From Bacteroidaceae bacterium (GTDB taxonomy: Bacteria > Bacteroidota > Bacteroidia > Bacteroidales > Bacteroidaceae), in NCBI GenBank assembly GCA_024697945.1, contig JAILRU010000086.1:38822-102821 (forward strand): a DNA stretch of 64,000 nt, given 5' to 3'. The notes beneath the pieces were generated by a model, which was not told the DNA's origin, made no database searches, and was given only the letters and a program-made list of their open reading frames with translations. A program made the position numbers and the translations under genes. This document shows, piece by piece, positions 1 to 8,452 of the stretch (position 1 is the first letter of the stretch; each line of letters starts with the position of its first letter).

Positions 1-1
1 G

Positions 2-463
2 GACATCGTTGCCGGCACACCATATATAATTAGATGGACCAGTGGTAGCGACATCATCAATCCCGTCTTCGAAGGCGTGACGATAAGTTCTGCAAACAAT
101 GATTTCATCAGTGTTGATGCCAACGTTCACTTTGTTGGTACCTACGACTACATCAACTTTGATGCAGAGAACAAGAACATCCGTTTCATGGGTGCAACAA
201 ACAAGCTCTATTATCCCTTAGTCGGAGCCAGGATTGGTGCCTTCCGTAGTTATTTCCAGCTTGAAAATGAAAGCCTTGTTAAGCAGATTGTGCTGAACAT
301 CGACGGTAAAGACGATACAGACGGAATCGTATCAATTCAAAATTCAAAAATCAAAATTCAAAATGACGAGGATTGGTACGACCTCAGCGGAAGGAAAATG
401 GTCAATGGCAAATTGCCTAAGGGAATCTACATCCGTGGCGGCAGGAAACAGGTCATTAAATAA
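2..463 (+). CDS. C-terminal end of a secreted surface protein with T9SS-type tail (5' partial)
   Basis: The frame is open from the first full codon at base 2, so this is the 3' end of a gene that starts before the window. The visible 153 residues resemble the end of the BspA/InlB-like protein near 26.5-27.0 kb: both have GxPYI(I/V)-W, a later LYYP and A(F)RxYFxLE/T. The extreme C-terminus reads WYDLSGRKM..KGIYI.GGRKQVIK, the usual form of a type IX secretion C-terminal sorting tail, so the protein is inferred to be exported and surface-attached or released. A low-complexity stretch (SIQNSKIKIQND) encoded by an AATTCAAA-type dispersed repeat sits between the body and the tail. The stop overlaps the ispE start by one base (TAATG). 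Its function beyond secretion cannot be read from this fragment. Confidence 0.8.
   Translation, partial: DIVAGTPYIIRWTSGSDIINPVFEGVTISSANNDFISVDANVHFVGTYDYINFDAENKNIRFMGATNKLYYPLVGARIGAFRSYFQLENESLVKQIVLNIDGKDDTDGIVSIQNSKIKIQNDEDWYDLSGRKMVNGKLPKGIYIRGGRKQVIK
332..364 (+). repeat. In-frame AATTCAAA-type dispersed repeat
   Basis: Tandem AATTCAAAA/ATCAAAATTCAAAA units encode SIQNSKIKIQN inside the surface protein, just ahead of its sorting tail. The same motif occurs inside hisS (37.87 kb) and in spacers before galE and ispH. Confidence 0.7.
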
Positions 464-1287
464 TGAACATGCCCTTCTGCATTAAAACAGGCTGCAAGAT
501 AAACCTGGGCCTGAACATTACTGAGCGCCGTCCTGACGGCTACCATAACTTGCAGACTATCTTCTATCCGGTTCCGCTCTATGATGAATTGACAATTCGT
601 GAAGGAGAGGGTGAGGATGAGTTGACCTTGGGCGGCCATCTGTTGGATGGCAATGTGCAGGATAATCTGGTGTTGCGGGCTGTCCGGTTGCTGAGGCAAG
701 AGGGGTTTCATATCCCTCCGCTCTGCATCGACCTGAAGAAAATCATCCCCAGCGGAGCAGGACTTGGCGGCGGTAGCAGCGATGCAGCTTGCATGATTCG
801 GACGCTCTCCGGACTTTACAACCTCCCCCTGTCAGAGGAACAGATGGAATGGCTCGCAGGCAAGTTAGGAGCTGACTGTCCTTTCTTCATCAATCCGCGT
901 CCCGTCTATGCTGAAGGGATAGGTGATGAATTTACATCTATCTCACTGAACCTCAGTGAGTTGTACTTGATGCTTGTCAAGCCGGAAGTTCATGTTTCCA
1001 CACGCGAAGCCTACGCCGGAGTTCATCCGCATCAACCAGCCTGTTCTTTGCTTGAGACAGCTCAGATGCCTGTAGGGAAGTGGGCAGGCAGGATGGTGAA
1101 CGACTTCGAGGAAAACATCTTCTCAAGCCATCCGCTGCTTGCTGATATCAAGCAGGAGTTGTATCATCAGGGAGCCGCATACGCGTCAATGAGCGGCAGT
1201 GGCAGCACAATCTACGGCCTGTTCCGTTCGCGTCCTAATTGTGAACAACTCTTTGCAGAGCATTTCACTTATGTCTGTCAATTGTAA
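463..1287 (+). CDS. ispE: 4-diphosphocytidyl-2-C-methyl-D-erythritol kinase
   Basis: IspE is the GHMP-family kinase of the non-mevalonate isoprenoid pathway; it phosphorylates the 2-hydroxyl of CDP-methylerythritol using ATP in the cytoplasm. The protein has 274 residues, a normal IspE length. It opens with KTGCKINLGLNITERRPDGYH, the substrate-binding start of the family, has the glycine-rich ATP loop SGAGLGGGSSDAA at about residues 96-108, and a late GSGSTIYGLF motif. ATG at 463 shares its A with the stop of the upstream gene, which suggests coupled expression or chance packing. Another gene of the same pathway, ispH, lies at 18.8 kb but not in the same transcription unit. The identification is firm. 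Confidence 0.96.
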   Translation: MNMPFCIKTGCKINLGLNITERRPDGYHNLQTIFYPVPLYDELTIREGEGEDELTLGGHLLDGNVQDNLVLRAVRLLRQEGFHIPPLCIDLKKIIPSGAGLGGGSSDAACMIRTLSGLYNLPLSEEQMEWLAGKLGADCPFFINPRPVYAEGIGDEFTSISLNLSELYLMLVKPEVHVSTREAYAGVHPHQPACSLLETAQMPVGKWAGRMVNDFEENIFSSHPLLADIKQELYHQGAAYASMSGSGSTIYGLFRSRPNCEQLFAEHFTYVCQL

Positions 1288-1321
1288 TTGAGGTTAAAAT
1301 CGACCAAAACCTTTTACCACC

Positions 1322-2596
1322 TCACAAATCAATCAGCAAAGCATCCTCGCCTTGGTTGCGCAGACGACGCAAGGTATCCCATTCGGGCGTACCAACCTGC
1401 CAAACGAGTGAGGGATTCTCTATGCCGTGAGAATCGATGCGGTGGGTCACCATGCCTACCGTTATACGATGAATGTCGATTGCCGGCAGGTAGTGCGGCT
1501 CGTCGCTTGGTTTGTTATGCACTTCTACAAGCAGTTGCACACGTGTCAGTTCTCCAAGCAAAATGCCCACAAGGCTGTCCGGTAAGTGGGTATCGACTGC
1601 CAGGCGATGAGCGGTAAAGGGCTTCAGGCCCGAAGCAAAGTGCTTGCAGATACGGCTCATGAGCAGCAGGATAAGCGTATCGCGATAACGGCGGCTCAGC
1701 TCGTCGCTGATGCGCTCGAAGGCGTATGTATGCAGACTCTGGTTGGCATAGCAAAACTGTGCGCCAAACAGACAGATGCACCATGAAATCTGCAACCAAA
1801 GCATGAAGAGAGGGATGGCAGCGAAAGAACCGTAAATGGCGTTGTAGGCACTCAACTTAATCTGATAATGAACATACAGCCATTCCACAGCCATGAAAAC
1901 CATACCCGTCAGGATGCTTGGCAAGATGGTGTGACGCCATTTGACCCGTGTATTAGGCATCAACGTGAAAAGCAACATAAAGACCAGTACGACAAAGATG
2001 AAGGGCGACACATGCAGGACGAACGACATTGTCTTGCTGAGCAGTTGGGTGTCGGGCAACAATGTACGGAAGGTCTGCAAGAAGATGCTCAAGCCGCTGG
2101 TGATGACCACGACAAAGGGGAGAAGCAGGAAGATGCCGATATAATCTATTATCTGACGATAGATGGAGCGCGAACGTTTCACGAACCAAATGGTATTGAA
2201 AGCCTGTTCGATGTTAGAGGTTAAGGAGAGTAAGGTATAGAGCAAGAAAATCAGGCCGATTCCAATGAAGACGCCACCCTTGGTGTGCTGCAAGTAAGAC
2301 TCCACAAAATAGAGAATTGTGTCTGCAAGGTCAGGGTTACCTTCGAGCGAGCTTTTCAGTTTTATCTCAATGACTGAATCGAAACCAAATCCCCGTGCAA
2401 TGGCAAAGACGATAGCTAACACTGGAACGGCAGCCAACATACTGCTGTAGGTAAGAGCGGAAGCATAGTTCATGATGTTGTTCTTGGTGATGCACTCCCA
2501 TGTGATGACCAACCGTTTCAGTAATCCCAGTCCCAGCCTTTCCAAGAAGCTGAGCTGTTTATCATTTACGCTCCATATATGTTCCAGACTAATCAT
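1322..2596 (-). CDS. YihY/virulence factor BrkB family membrane protein
   Basis: This 424-residue inner-membrane protein has the YihY/BrkB core at about residues 20-300: several hydrophobic segments, the N-terminal MNYASALTYSSMLAAVPVLA signature and the late YGSFAAIPLFMLWLQISW signature. Family members were once called ribonuclease BN, but that activity belongs to another protein; the real role is unknown, with transport suggested. The last 120 residues (from about 300) are soluble and look like a winged-helix-type extension, as in other Bacteroidetes members. The gene converges on ispE with a 34-bp gap and starts 36 bp beyond the RNase P RNA 3' end, with which it is co-oriented. A read-through transcript from rnpB is possible. 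Confidence 0.9.
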   Translation of the reverse strand: MISLEHIWSVNDKQLSFLERLGLGLLKRLVITWECITKNNIMNYASALTYSSMLAAVPVLAIVFAIARGFGFDSVIEIKLKSSLEGNPDLADTILYFVESYLQHTKGGVFIGIGLIFLLYTLLSLTSNIEQAFNTIWFVKRSRSIYRQIIDYIGIFLLLPFVVVITSGLSIFLQTFRTLLPDTQLLSKTMSFVLHVSPFIFVVLVFMLLFTLMPNTRVKWRHTILPSILTGMVFMAVEWLYVHYQIKLSAYNAIYGSFAAIPLFMLWLQISWCICLFGAQFCYANQSLHTYAFERISDELSRRYRDTLILLLMSRICKHFASGLKPFTAHRLAVDTHLPDSLVGILLGELTRVQLLVEVHNKPSDEPHYLPAIDIHRITVGMVTHRIDSHGIENPSLVWQVGTPEWDTLRRLRNQGEDALLIDL

Positions 2597-2627
2597 TTAG
2601 TCGTTTAGCTGTTTAGTCGTTTGTAAA

Positions 2628-3010
2628 AAAGTCAGTGAACCTGTAAGCCGGGTTCTGTAATCCCCAGAGGGATGCCTGTCATTTATCTTCGGACAGCGTC
2701 ACCACTGTCCTCTATCGTTCTACCCTCCGGCTCGGACGGGCCGCCCTCTATCGCCGGTTTACATGAACTTTCAACTCCCGGAGTGCACAGCACCGGCATC
2801 ACTGTCGGCCTGGTAAGCTCTTACCCCACCTTCTCACCCTTACCTGCATTAACATTTTCATGTTTTATCATTTAAACATTATAACAGGCGGTTCTTTTCT
2901 TCTGCACCTACAGACCCTTGCGGACCTCTTTCTGTTAGGAAGCGGGATGCCCTTTGTTGCCCGGACTTTCCTCTACTTTTCAGCAGCGACAAGCCGGTTC
3001 ACTGTCTCTT
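2628..3010 (-). ncRNA. rnpB: RNase P RNA (bacterial type A)
   Basis: This is the catalytic RNA that trims 5' leaders from tRNA precursors. On the minus strand the 5' part holds GAGGAAAGTCCGGGC (complement of 2959-2973) and the 3' part AGAACCCGGCTTAC (complement of 2643-2656), the two universally conserved segments. The P1 helix can be drawn between CAGTGAACC (complement of 2996-3004) and GGTTCACTG (complement of 2633-2641). Between them lies the conserved GGTAAGGGTGAGAAGGTGG segment near 2827-2845. A T-run follows the 3' end on the minus strand (complement of 2625-2631), consistent with termination. The ends are set from P1 and are accurate to several bases. Small reading frames across this stretch are not genes. 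Confidence 0.95.
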
Positions 3011-3054
3011 TTTCTTTTTTCACCTCTTCACCTCTTCACCTCTTCATTGCGGTG

Positions 3055-3085
3055 CAAAGTTACGAATAAGTGAGCGAAATACAAA
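3055..3085 (-). promoter_or_regulatory. Proximal rnpB promoter
   Basis: On the minus strand TTTG (complement of 3082-3085) and TAACTTTG (complement of 3055-3062) are separated by exactly 19 bp, the Bacteroidetes housekeeping promoter layout. Transcription would start near 3048, about 40 nt before the P1 helix of RNase P RNA; that leader is made of GAAGAGGTGAAGAGGTG repeats. Confidence 0.75.
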
Positions 3086-3111
3086 AGAAAAGCCTGATTT
3101 TCTTTTATATT

Positions 3112-3180
3112 TCCGAGCGAGAGAGACTTCTTGCGCTACAATAGGTGCTTAGGCGCAGGCGGAACGACGAATGTCAAAGT
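3112..3180 (-). repeat. Probable diverged copy of the 92-bp palindromic element
   Basis: On the plus strand this runs from CGAGCGAGAGAG through GCTTAGGCGCAGGCGGAA to CGACGAATGTCAAAG. It matches the order of blocks in the reverse complement of the 92-bp repeat at 57.8 and 63.7 kb (GCGATTAAGCGAGAG, GCTTAAGC, AAGCGGAAG, CGACGAAGTCAAAAG). The match is partial and judged by eye. Confidence 0.4.
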
Positions 3181-3205
3181 TACGATTAAATGAGGACAAT
3201 ACAAA
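3175..3205 (-). promoter_or_regulatory. Distal rnpB promoter (similar copy of the proximal one)
   Basis: TTTG (complement of 3202-3205) and TAACTTTG (complement of 3175-3182) again lie 19 bp apart. About 36 bp here (3175-3210) closely resemble 3055-3090, so the promoter looks duplicated 120 bp upstream of the first one. Confidence 0.55.
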
Positions 3206-3394
3206 ATAAAATCGGTTATATTTTTACTGTCGAGCAGAAGTCAGTTAGAGATAATGCCTTAAATTATCCTTATATCTTGGAATTCCAAGGCAAATACCAC
3301 ATTATTTCAGGCAAAAACAAAGGTACAAAGCGAATTTTTATACAAAATCACAAAATCCCCTTAAATATAATTATGTAATGTGCGTAAAAAAATA
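3206..3394. other. AT-rich spacer between the rnpB promoters and rseC
   Basis: An AT-rich divergent spacer. A 62-codon frame on the plus strand (3190-3378) has no recognisable domain or ribosome-binding site and is not called. Apart from the flanking promoters I see nothing else here. Confidence 0.5.
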
Positions 3395-3402
3395 TATCTT
3401 TG
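3372..3402 (+). promoter_or_regulatory. Promoter of the rseC-rnf operon
   Basis: TATCTTTG at 3395-3402 is a clear -7 box, with TATG (3372-3375) 19 bp upstream as a weak -33 box. The start site would be near 3408, about 14 nt before the rseC ATG, leaving a very short leader. Confidence 0.65.
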
Positions 3403-3421
3403 CGCGAATTCATAAGATATA

Positions 3422-3838
3422 ATGAACCCCAAAGAGACCATTCGCCACAAAGGCATTGTAGAGCACATCGGGACAGAGGATTGCCACGTGCGCATCCTGC
3501 AGGCATCAGCTTGTAGCAGTTGCAGTGCCCGACAGCTCTGTCGCAGCAGCGAGAGCAAGGAAAAGGTCATTGAGGTGAAGGGGCACTACCCCACCCTGCA
3601 TGTTGGTGACCCAGTTACCTTGATTGGTTCTGTCCGCCAGGGACTTCGAGCCAGCGTCCTGGCCTATGTTCTGCCACTCGTCCTCATGCTTGCAGTCCTC
3701 TTTGCTGGCACATACCTTGGTGGAGAAGGTTTAGGAGCATTGGCAGCGCTACTGACTCTCGCCCTTTACTTCGGTGTTCTCTATCTGATGCGCGACAAAT
3801 TGGGAAAGGAATTCGCTTTTAAAATAAAGGAAAGTTAA
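3422..3838 (+). CDS. rseC: SoxR-reducing system protein RseC family
   Basis: A 138-residue membrane protein of the RseC/MucC family. The N-terminal half is soluble and carries the family's cysteine cluster ACSSCSARQLC (about residues 30-40), which may bind a metal or Fe-S cluster. The C-terminal half has two membrane helices (about 78-98 and 102-122). RseC homologues are tied to Rnf/Rsx complexes, and here the gene stands directly before rnfB, as in many Bacteroidales. The exact role is unsettled: assembly or redox coupling of Rnf is the usual suggestion. A good promoter lies just upstream. Confidence 0.9.
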   Translation: MNPKETIRHKGIVEHIGTEDCHVRILQASACSSCSARQLCRSSESKEKVIEVKGHYPTLHVGDPVTLIGSVRQGLRASVLAYVLPLVLMLAVLFAGTYLGGEGLGALAALLTLALYFGVLYLMRDKLGKEFAFKIKES

Positions 3839-3900
3839 AGGGAATGGAAAGGAAGTCCCCACAAAATAGTAAATAGTAAATCGTCAAATCGTAAATAAAT

Positions 3901-4851
3901 ATGGTGAATGTAATTCTGATTGCAGTTTGTGTGTTGGGCCTCATTGGACTTGCCTCTGCGGTGATTCTCTTTGTTGTCTCACACAAATTTGCTGTGCATG
4001 AAGACCCCCGCATTGCACAAGTATCTGCCGTGCTGCCACAGGCAAATTGTGGCGGATGCGGTTATCCGGGCTGCTCGGGCTTTGCTGCGGCTTGTGTTAA
4101 GGCTGCAAACGAGGGAAGCCTCGAAGGCAAGCTCTGTCCGGTCGGTGGTCAGCCTGTTATGGAGCAAGTGGCCGACATCCTTGGCATGACTGTCGCTGCC
4201 ACCGCCCCAAAGGTAGCAGTGGTCCGCTGTAACGGCACTTGCGAGAATCGTCCCCGTCTGGCACAGTTCGACGGGGCAAAGAGTTGTCGCGTTCAACAAA
4301 TGACAGGCATGGGCGAAACAGGTTGCGGCTATGGTTGTCTGGGCCAAGGCGACTGCGTGAGCAAATGTCAGTTTGATGCCCTCCACATGAATCCTGAGAC
4401 TGGTCTGCCTGAAGTTGACGAAGAGAAATGTACGGCTTGTGGTGCCTGTGCGAAGACCTGTCCTCGCGGCATCATCGAGATTCGGCTGAAAGGTCCCAAG
4501 GGTCGCCGCGTCGTTGTTCTTTGCAACAACAAGGACAAAGGTGCCATTGCCAACAAAGCCTGCAAGGCATCTTGTATTGGCTGTGGCAAATGCGTCAAGA
4601 CCTGCGATAAGTTCGAAGCCATCACATTGGAGAACAATCTGGCCTACATCAACGCAGAGAAGTGCAAGATGTGCCGTAAGTGTGAGGAGGCTTGTCCCAA
4701 GGGAGCTATCCACGGTTTCAACTTCCCCCCACGCAAGCCAAAAGCAGAAGAGCCAGCATCTCCAAACACTCAGAATACTCTGAACACTCAGAATATTCAG
4801 AGTACTCCAAATAATCCGACTCAGATTGTTGAACTCTCAAAAGCTGAATAA
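3901..4851 (+). CDS. rnfB: Electron transport complex subunit RnfB
   Basis: RnfB is the ferredoxin-accepting iron-sulfur subunit of the Rnf complex, which couples electron flow between ferredoxin and NAD to ion pumping. Residues 1-28 form a membrane anchor. A C50-x2-C53-x4-C58 cluster motif in ANCGGCGYPGC follows, then several ferredoxin-type motifs (GCLGQGDCVSKC, CTACGACAKTCPRG, CIGCGKCVKTC, CKMCRKCEEACPKG) up to about residue 278. The last 30 residues are a low-complexity Asn/Thr/Gln tail built from repeated ACTCAGAAT-type units and are unlikely to be part of the fold. rnfC follows after 3 bp. Confidence 0.96.
   Translation: MVNVILIAVCVLGLIGLASAVILFVVSHKFAVHEDPRIAQVSAVLPQANCGGCGYPGCSGFAAACVKAANEGSLEGKLCPVGGQPVMEQVADILGMTVAATAPKVAVVRCNGTCENRPRLAQFDGAKSCRVQQMTGMGETGCGYGCLGQGDCVSKCQFDALHMNPETGLPEVDEEKCTACGACAKTCPRGIIEIRLKGPKGRRVVVLCNNKDKGAIANKACKASCIGCGKCVKTCDKFEAITLENNLAYINAEKCKMCRKCEEACPKGAIHGFNFPPRKPKAEEPASPNTQNTLNTQNIQSTPNNPTQIVELSKAE
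4758..4826 (+). repeat. Repeat-derived low-complexity tail of rnfB
   Basis: Imperfect units around AACACTCAGAATA are repeated and encode NTQNTLNTQNIQSTPNN at the C-terminus of RnfB, past the last Fe-S motif. Confidence 0.55.
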
Positions 4852-4854
4852 GAT

Positions 4855-6198
4855 ATGAAAACATTTAAGATTGGAGGAGTTCATCCCGCAGAGAATAAAC
4901 TGTCTGCTACAAGTCCTATACGCGAGGCTGCTCTGCCCAAACAAGCAGTATTCAGCATGTTCCAGCATATCGGTGCTCCTGCCAAGCCCATTGTAAAGAA
5001 AGGTGACGAGGTTAAGGTAGGTACACTGCTGGCTGAAGCAGGTGGCTTCGTCAGTGCCCCCATCTACAGCAGTGTCAGCGGCAAGGTCTCCAAGGTTGAT
5101 GTTGCTCTCGATGCAAGTGGCACACGTCGCATGGCTGTCTATGTGGACGTCGAGGGCGATGAATGGGAAGAGACCATAGACAGAAGCTCCACGCTTGTAA
5201 AACTCAGTGACCGTCCTGAACTCGACAGCAAAACTATCATAGAAAAAGTGAAGAATGCAGGCATTGTCGGAATGGGCGGTGCCACATTCCCCTGCCACGT
5301 AAAGCTCTCACCACCTCCTGGCTGCAAGGCCGAGTGCGTTATCATCAATGCTGTAGAGTGTGAGCCTTACCTCACTGCTGACCACAGACTTATGCTGGAG
5401 CACCCCGAAGAAATTCTCGTTGGTTTGCACCTCATCATGAAAGCCGTGGACGTAAAGAAAGGTTACATAGGCATTGAAAACAACAAGCCCGATGCTATCA
5501 AACTGATGACAGAGAAAGCAAAAGGCTACGAAGGCATAGAGATTGTACCGCTCAAGGTCAAGTATCCGCAAGGCGGCGAGAAGCAGCTCATTGATGCTGT
5601 CATCGGTCGCCAAGTGCCTGCGCCTCCTGCCATTCCCATCAATGTGGGTGCTGTGGTTCAAAACGTTGGAACAGCCTTTGCCATCTATCAAGCTGTCATG
5701 AAGAACAAGCCCCTCATTGACCGCATCATTACCGTCACAGGCAAGAGTGTCAAACAGCCAAGCAATCTGCTGGCACGTCTGGGCACTCCCTTCCAACAAC
5801 TGATAGACGAGTGTGGAGGTCTGCCCGAAGATACTGGTAAGATAATTGGTGGCGGTCCCATGATGGGCAAGGCTCTTCTCAGCCTCGATGTTCCCATGAC
5901 AAAGGGCTCCAGCGGTTTGCTCATCATGAATGACAAGGAGGCTCAGCGTGCCACGCCTGATCCATGTATCCGTTGTGCCAAGTGTGTCAGTGCCTGTCCG
6001 ATGGGACTGGAGCCCTACCTGCTCAGCAAGATGAGTGCTAAAGAGGATTGGGAAGGCGCAGAGAAGAACGACATTACCAGTTGCATCGAATGCGGCAGCT
6101 GTCAGTTCACCTGCCCCAGTCATCGTCCCTTGCTCGACATGATTCGCGTAGGCAAGACAACCGTCATGGGTATCATCAAGAGCAGAGCAGCAAAATAA
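4855..6198 (+). CDS. rnfC: Electron transport complex subunit RnfC
   Basis: RnfC is the peripheral NADH-reacting subunit, with FMN and two [4Fe-4S] clusters. The 447-residue protein begins with the barrel-sandwich domain (KTFKIGGVHPAENK), has the Rossmann-like FMN/NADH segment around GIVGMGGATFPCHVKL (about residue 135-150) and AVECEPYLTADHR, and ends with two cluster motifs, CIRCAKCVSACPMG and CIECGSCQFTCPSHRP. It lacks the long Ala/Lys-rich C-terminal extension of enterobacterial RsxC. It sits 3 bp after rnfB and 30 bp before rnfD. The short spacer to rnfD holds an ATTGATAATGGATAATTGAC-type dispersed repeat. Confidence 0.96.
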   Translation: MKTFKIGGVHPAENKLSATSPIREAALPKQAVFSMFQHIGAPAKPIVKKGDEVKVGTLLAEAGGFVSAPIYSSVSGKVSKVDVALDASGTRRMAVYVDVEGDEWEETIDRSSTLVKLSDRPELDSKTIIEKVKNAGIVGMGGATFPCHVKLSPPPGCKAECVIINAVECEPYLTADHRLMLEHPEEILVGLHLIMKAVDVKKGYIGIENNKPDAIKLMTEKAKGYEGIEIVPLKVKYPQGGEKQLIDAVIGRQVPAPPAIPINVGAVVQNVGTAFAIYQAVMKNKPLIDRIITVTGKSVKQPSNLLARLGTPFQQLIDECGGLPEDTGKIIGGGPMMGKALLSLDVPMTKGSSGLLIMNDKEAQRATPDPCIRCAKCVSACPMGLEPYLLSKMSAKEDWEGAEKNDITSCIECGSCQFTCPSHRPLLDMIRVGKTTVMGIIKSRAAK

Positions 6199-6228
6199 TT
6201 GATAATGGATAATTGACAATTAATAATT

Positions 6229-7230
6229 ATGGCTAATAAATTAATAGTTTCACTTTCACCGCATGTTCACGGAGGAGATTCCGTGCAGAAGAACATGTAC
6301 GGTGTCTGCATAGCATTGGTACCCGCATTGCTTGCCAGCTTATGGTTCTTCGGAATGGGTGCTGCCATCGTTCTCGCAACATCGGTGGCTTCCTGTGTTT
6401 TCTTTGAATGGGCCATCACAAAGTTTTTGCTAAAACGCTCGGGCTGTTCCATCTGCGATGGCAGTGCAATCCTGACAGGTTTGTTGCTGGGCTTCAACCT
6501 GCCAAGTAACCTGCCCCTCTGGATTATCATTATAGGTGCCCTCGTTGCCATTGGCATCGGAAAGATGACATACGGTGGCTTAGGACAGAATCCCTTCAAT
6601 CCCGCTCTCGTTGGCCGCGTCTTCCTGCTCATCAGTTTCCCGGTGCAGATGACGACATGGCCTGTAGCCGGACAACTCACGGCTTACACAGATGCTGAGA
6701 CGGCAGCAACTCCGCTCTTCATTATGCAGAATGCCATTGCAAGCGGTGACCCTTCAGAACTGAACAAACTGCCGGATGCATTTAACATGCTCATCGGTCA
6801 GACAGGAGGTTCTTTGGGCGAAGTGAGTGCCCTACTCCTCCTGCTTGGTTGCGCTTTCATGCTTTGGCGCAAAATCATCACCTGGCATATTCCCGTCAGC
6901 ATTCTCGGCACGGTTGCTATCTTCTCCGGCATCATGCATACGGTTAATCCTGTATATGCAATGCCGCATGTTGTGCTTATGAGTGGTGGTCTTATTCTCG
7001 GTGCCTGCTTCATGGCAACAGACTATGTTACCTCCCCTATGACGGGAAAAGGACAAATCATCTATGGTGTCTGCATCGGTCTGCTCACCGTCATCATCCG
7101 TAACTGGGGAGCCTATCCGGAAGGCATGTCATTCGCGATTCTCATCATGAATGCCTTCACCCCTCTCATCAATACTTATTGCAAGCCTGATCGTTTCGGC
7201 GAGGTCATCAGAAAGGAGGAAAAGAAATGA
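6229..7230 (+). CDS. rnfD: Electron transport complex subunit RnfD
   Basis: A 333-residue integral membrane subunit of the NqrB/RnfD family carrying covalently bound FMN. About ten hydrophobic segments run through the protein. The flavinylation site is probably Thr161 in ETAATPLF, which matches the S/AxATPL pattern of RnfD; the later ATDYVTSPMTGKG block is also a family signature. The last four bases overlap the rnfG start (ATGA), so the two genes are probably translationally coupled. Confidence 0.95.
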   Translation: MANKLIVSLSPHVHGGDSVQKNMYGVCIALVPALLASLWFFGMGAAIVLATSVASCVFFEWAITKFLLKRSGCSICDGSAILTGLLLGFNLPSNLPLWIIIIGALVAIGIGKMTYGGLGQNPFNPALVGRVFLLISFPVQMTTWPVAGQLTAYTDAETAATPLFIMQNAIASGDPSELNKLPDAFNMLIGQTGGSLGEVSALLLLLGCAFMLWRKIITWHIPVSILGTVAIFSGIMHTVNPVYAMPHVVLMSGGLILGACFMATDYVTSPMTGKGQIIYGVCIGLLTVIIRNWGAYPEGMSFAILIMNAFTPLINTYCKPDRFGEVIRKEEKK

Positions 7231-7823
7231 AGAAGCTCAAATCAACATGGTATAATATGGCCATTGTGCTGACCGCCATTTCAGTCGTTGCAGGAGCGGC
7301 CCTGGGCTATGTCAACGATGTAACAAAAGGGCCCATCAAAGCCATTAAGGCACAGCAATTGGCAGACGGTATCGGAGAGGTGCTTTCAGCCAATGGACTG
7401 CAAGTTCCCGAAGCAGAAGTGACCGAAGCTGGTGCAACCATCTATCGCACAGAACAAGGTACAGCGGTTCAAGTAACTGACCCCAAAGGTTTTGGTGGCA
7501 AACTGACGGTCCTCGTCGGTTTTAATGAGGAAGGGCAAGTGTTGGGTTATCGTGTAATGGAGTCAAGCGAGACACCGGGACTTGGTGCTAAAGCACAGGA
7601 CTGGTTCCAGAAAGGTCAGAAGGGCGACATTATCGGCAAGCAGGCAGGCAACCTGACCGTCAGCAAGGACGGTGGAGAAGTGGATGCCATCACTGCATCA
7701 ACGATTACCAGCCGTGCTTTCCTGCGTTGCATCAATGCTGCCTACAAAGCTCTTTCCGAAAACTCTGCTGACGGCCAAAGTGGAGCAAGCCAGCAGGCCG
7801 GGAAGACAAATAATAATATATAA
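7227..7823 (+). CDS. rnfG: Electron transport complex subunit RnfG
   Basis: RnfG is the single-pass subunit whose periplasmic FMN-binding domain holds a covalent FMN. The protein has 198 residues: a membrane anchor at about 8-28, the FMN-binding domain with SSETPGLGAKAQDW, and the flavinylation motif DAITASTITS, with Thr159 as the likely FMN acceptor. The last 25 residues are polar and low in complexity. Its start lies within the end of rnfD behind AAGGAGGAAAAG, a strong ribosome-binding site. Confidence 0.95.
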   Translation: MKKLKSTWYNMAIVLTAISVVAGAALGYVNDVTKGPIKAIKAQQLADGIGEVLSANGLQVPEAEVTEAGATIYRTEQGTAVQVTDPKGFGGKLTVLVGFNEEGQVLGYRVMESSETPGLGAKAQDWFQKGQKGDIIGKQAGNLTVSKDGGEVDAITASTITSRAFLRCINAAYKALSENSADGQSGASQQAGKTNNNI

Positions 7824-7842
7824 TGTATAGGAGGAAACAGAA

Positions 7843-8424
7843 ATGAACAATATGAAAGTCCTACTTAACGGTATAATAAAGGAGAATCCAACCTTCGTAC
7901 TCCTGCTTGGCATGTGTCCCACTTTGGGAACCACCAGTAGCGCCATGAATGGTATGTCGATGGGACTTGCCACGACGGCTGTTCTTGTCTTCTCCAACCT
8001 GATTATCTCACTTATCAAGAACCTCATCCCGGATATGGTGCGCATTCCCTCTTTCATTGTGGTGATAGCATCTTTGGTGACCATTCTGCAAATGCTCATC
8101 AAGGCCTATGCTCCCGACGTGGATGCCAGCCTCGGCCTCTTCATTCCGCTTATCGTGGTGAACTGCATTATTCTGGGACGCGCTGAAGCATTTGCAGCCA
8201 AGAACGGTGTCGTCAGCAGTATTTGTGATGGCATCGGCATGGGTATTGGTTTTACCATCGCCCTCACCCTTCTGGGTGCTGCCCGTGAACTGCTCGGCAC
8301 AGGCAGGGTATTTGATATGACGCTCTTCCCAGAGGACTACGGAGCACTCGTCTTCGTGCTGGCTCCTGGTGCATTTATTGCTCTCGGCTATCTCATTGCA
8401 ATCATCAACAAAGTCAAATCGTAA
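7843..8424 (+). CDS. rnfE: Electron transport complex subunit RnfE
   Basis: RnfE is one of the paired RnfA/RnfE membrane subunits that form the core of the ion path. The 193-residue protein has about six membrane helices and the family blocks NPTFVLLLGMCPTLGTT and IPLIVVNCIILGRAEAFA, which include the conserved membrane cysteines. AGGAGG precedes the ATG by about 8 bases. A second ATG lies three codons in; the first is chosen because of its spacing from the ribosome-binding site. Confidence 0.95.
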   Translation: MNNMKVLLNGIIKENPTFVLLLGMCPTLGTTSSAMNGMSMGLATTAVLVFSNLIISLIKNLIPDMVRIPSFIVVIASLVTILQMLIKAYAPDVDASLGLFIPLIVVNCIILGRAEAFAAKNGVVSSICDGIGMGIGFTIALTLLGAARELLGTGRVFDMTLFPEDYGALVFVLAPGAFIALGYLIAIINKVKS

Positions 8425-8452
8425 ATAGTTAATCGTTAAATCGTAAATAGAT

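Noticed and set aside
2672..3069. Two small plus-strand reading frames (67 and 69 codons)
   Set aside because: They lie on the opposite strand of RNase P RNA and show no protein-like features.
3190..3378. A 62-codon frame before rseC
   Set aside because: No ribosome-binding site, no known motif, and it overlaps promoter sequence.
5308..6219. A 303-codon frame antisense to rnfC (and a 244-codon one antisense to rnfB)
   Set aside because: The sense strand codes for complete Rnf subunits; the antisense frames are by-products of the base composition.
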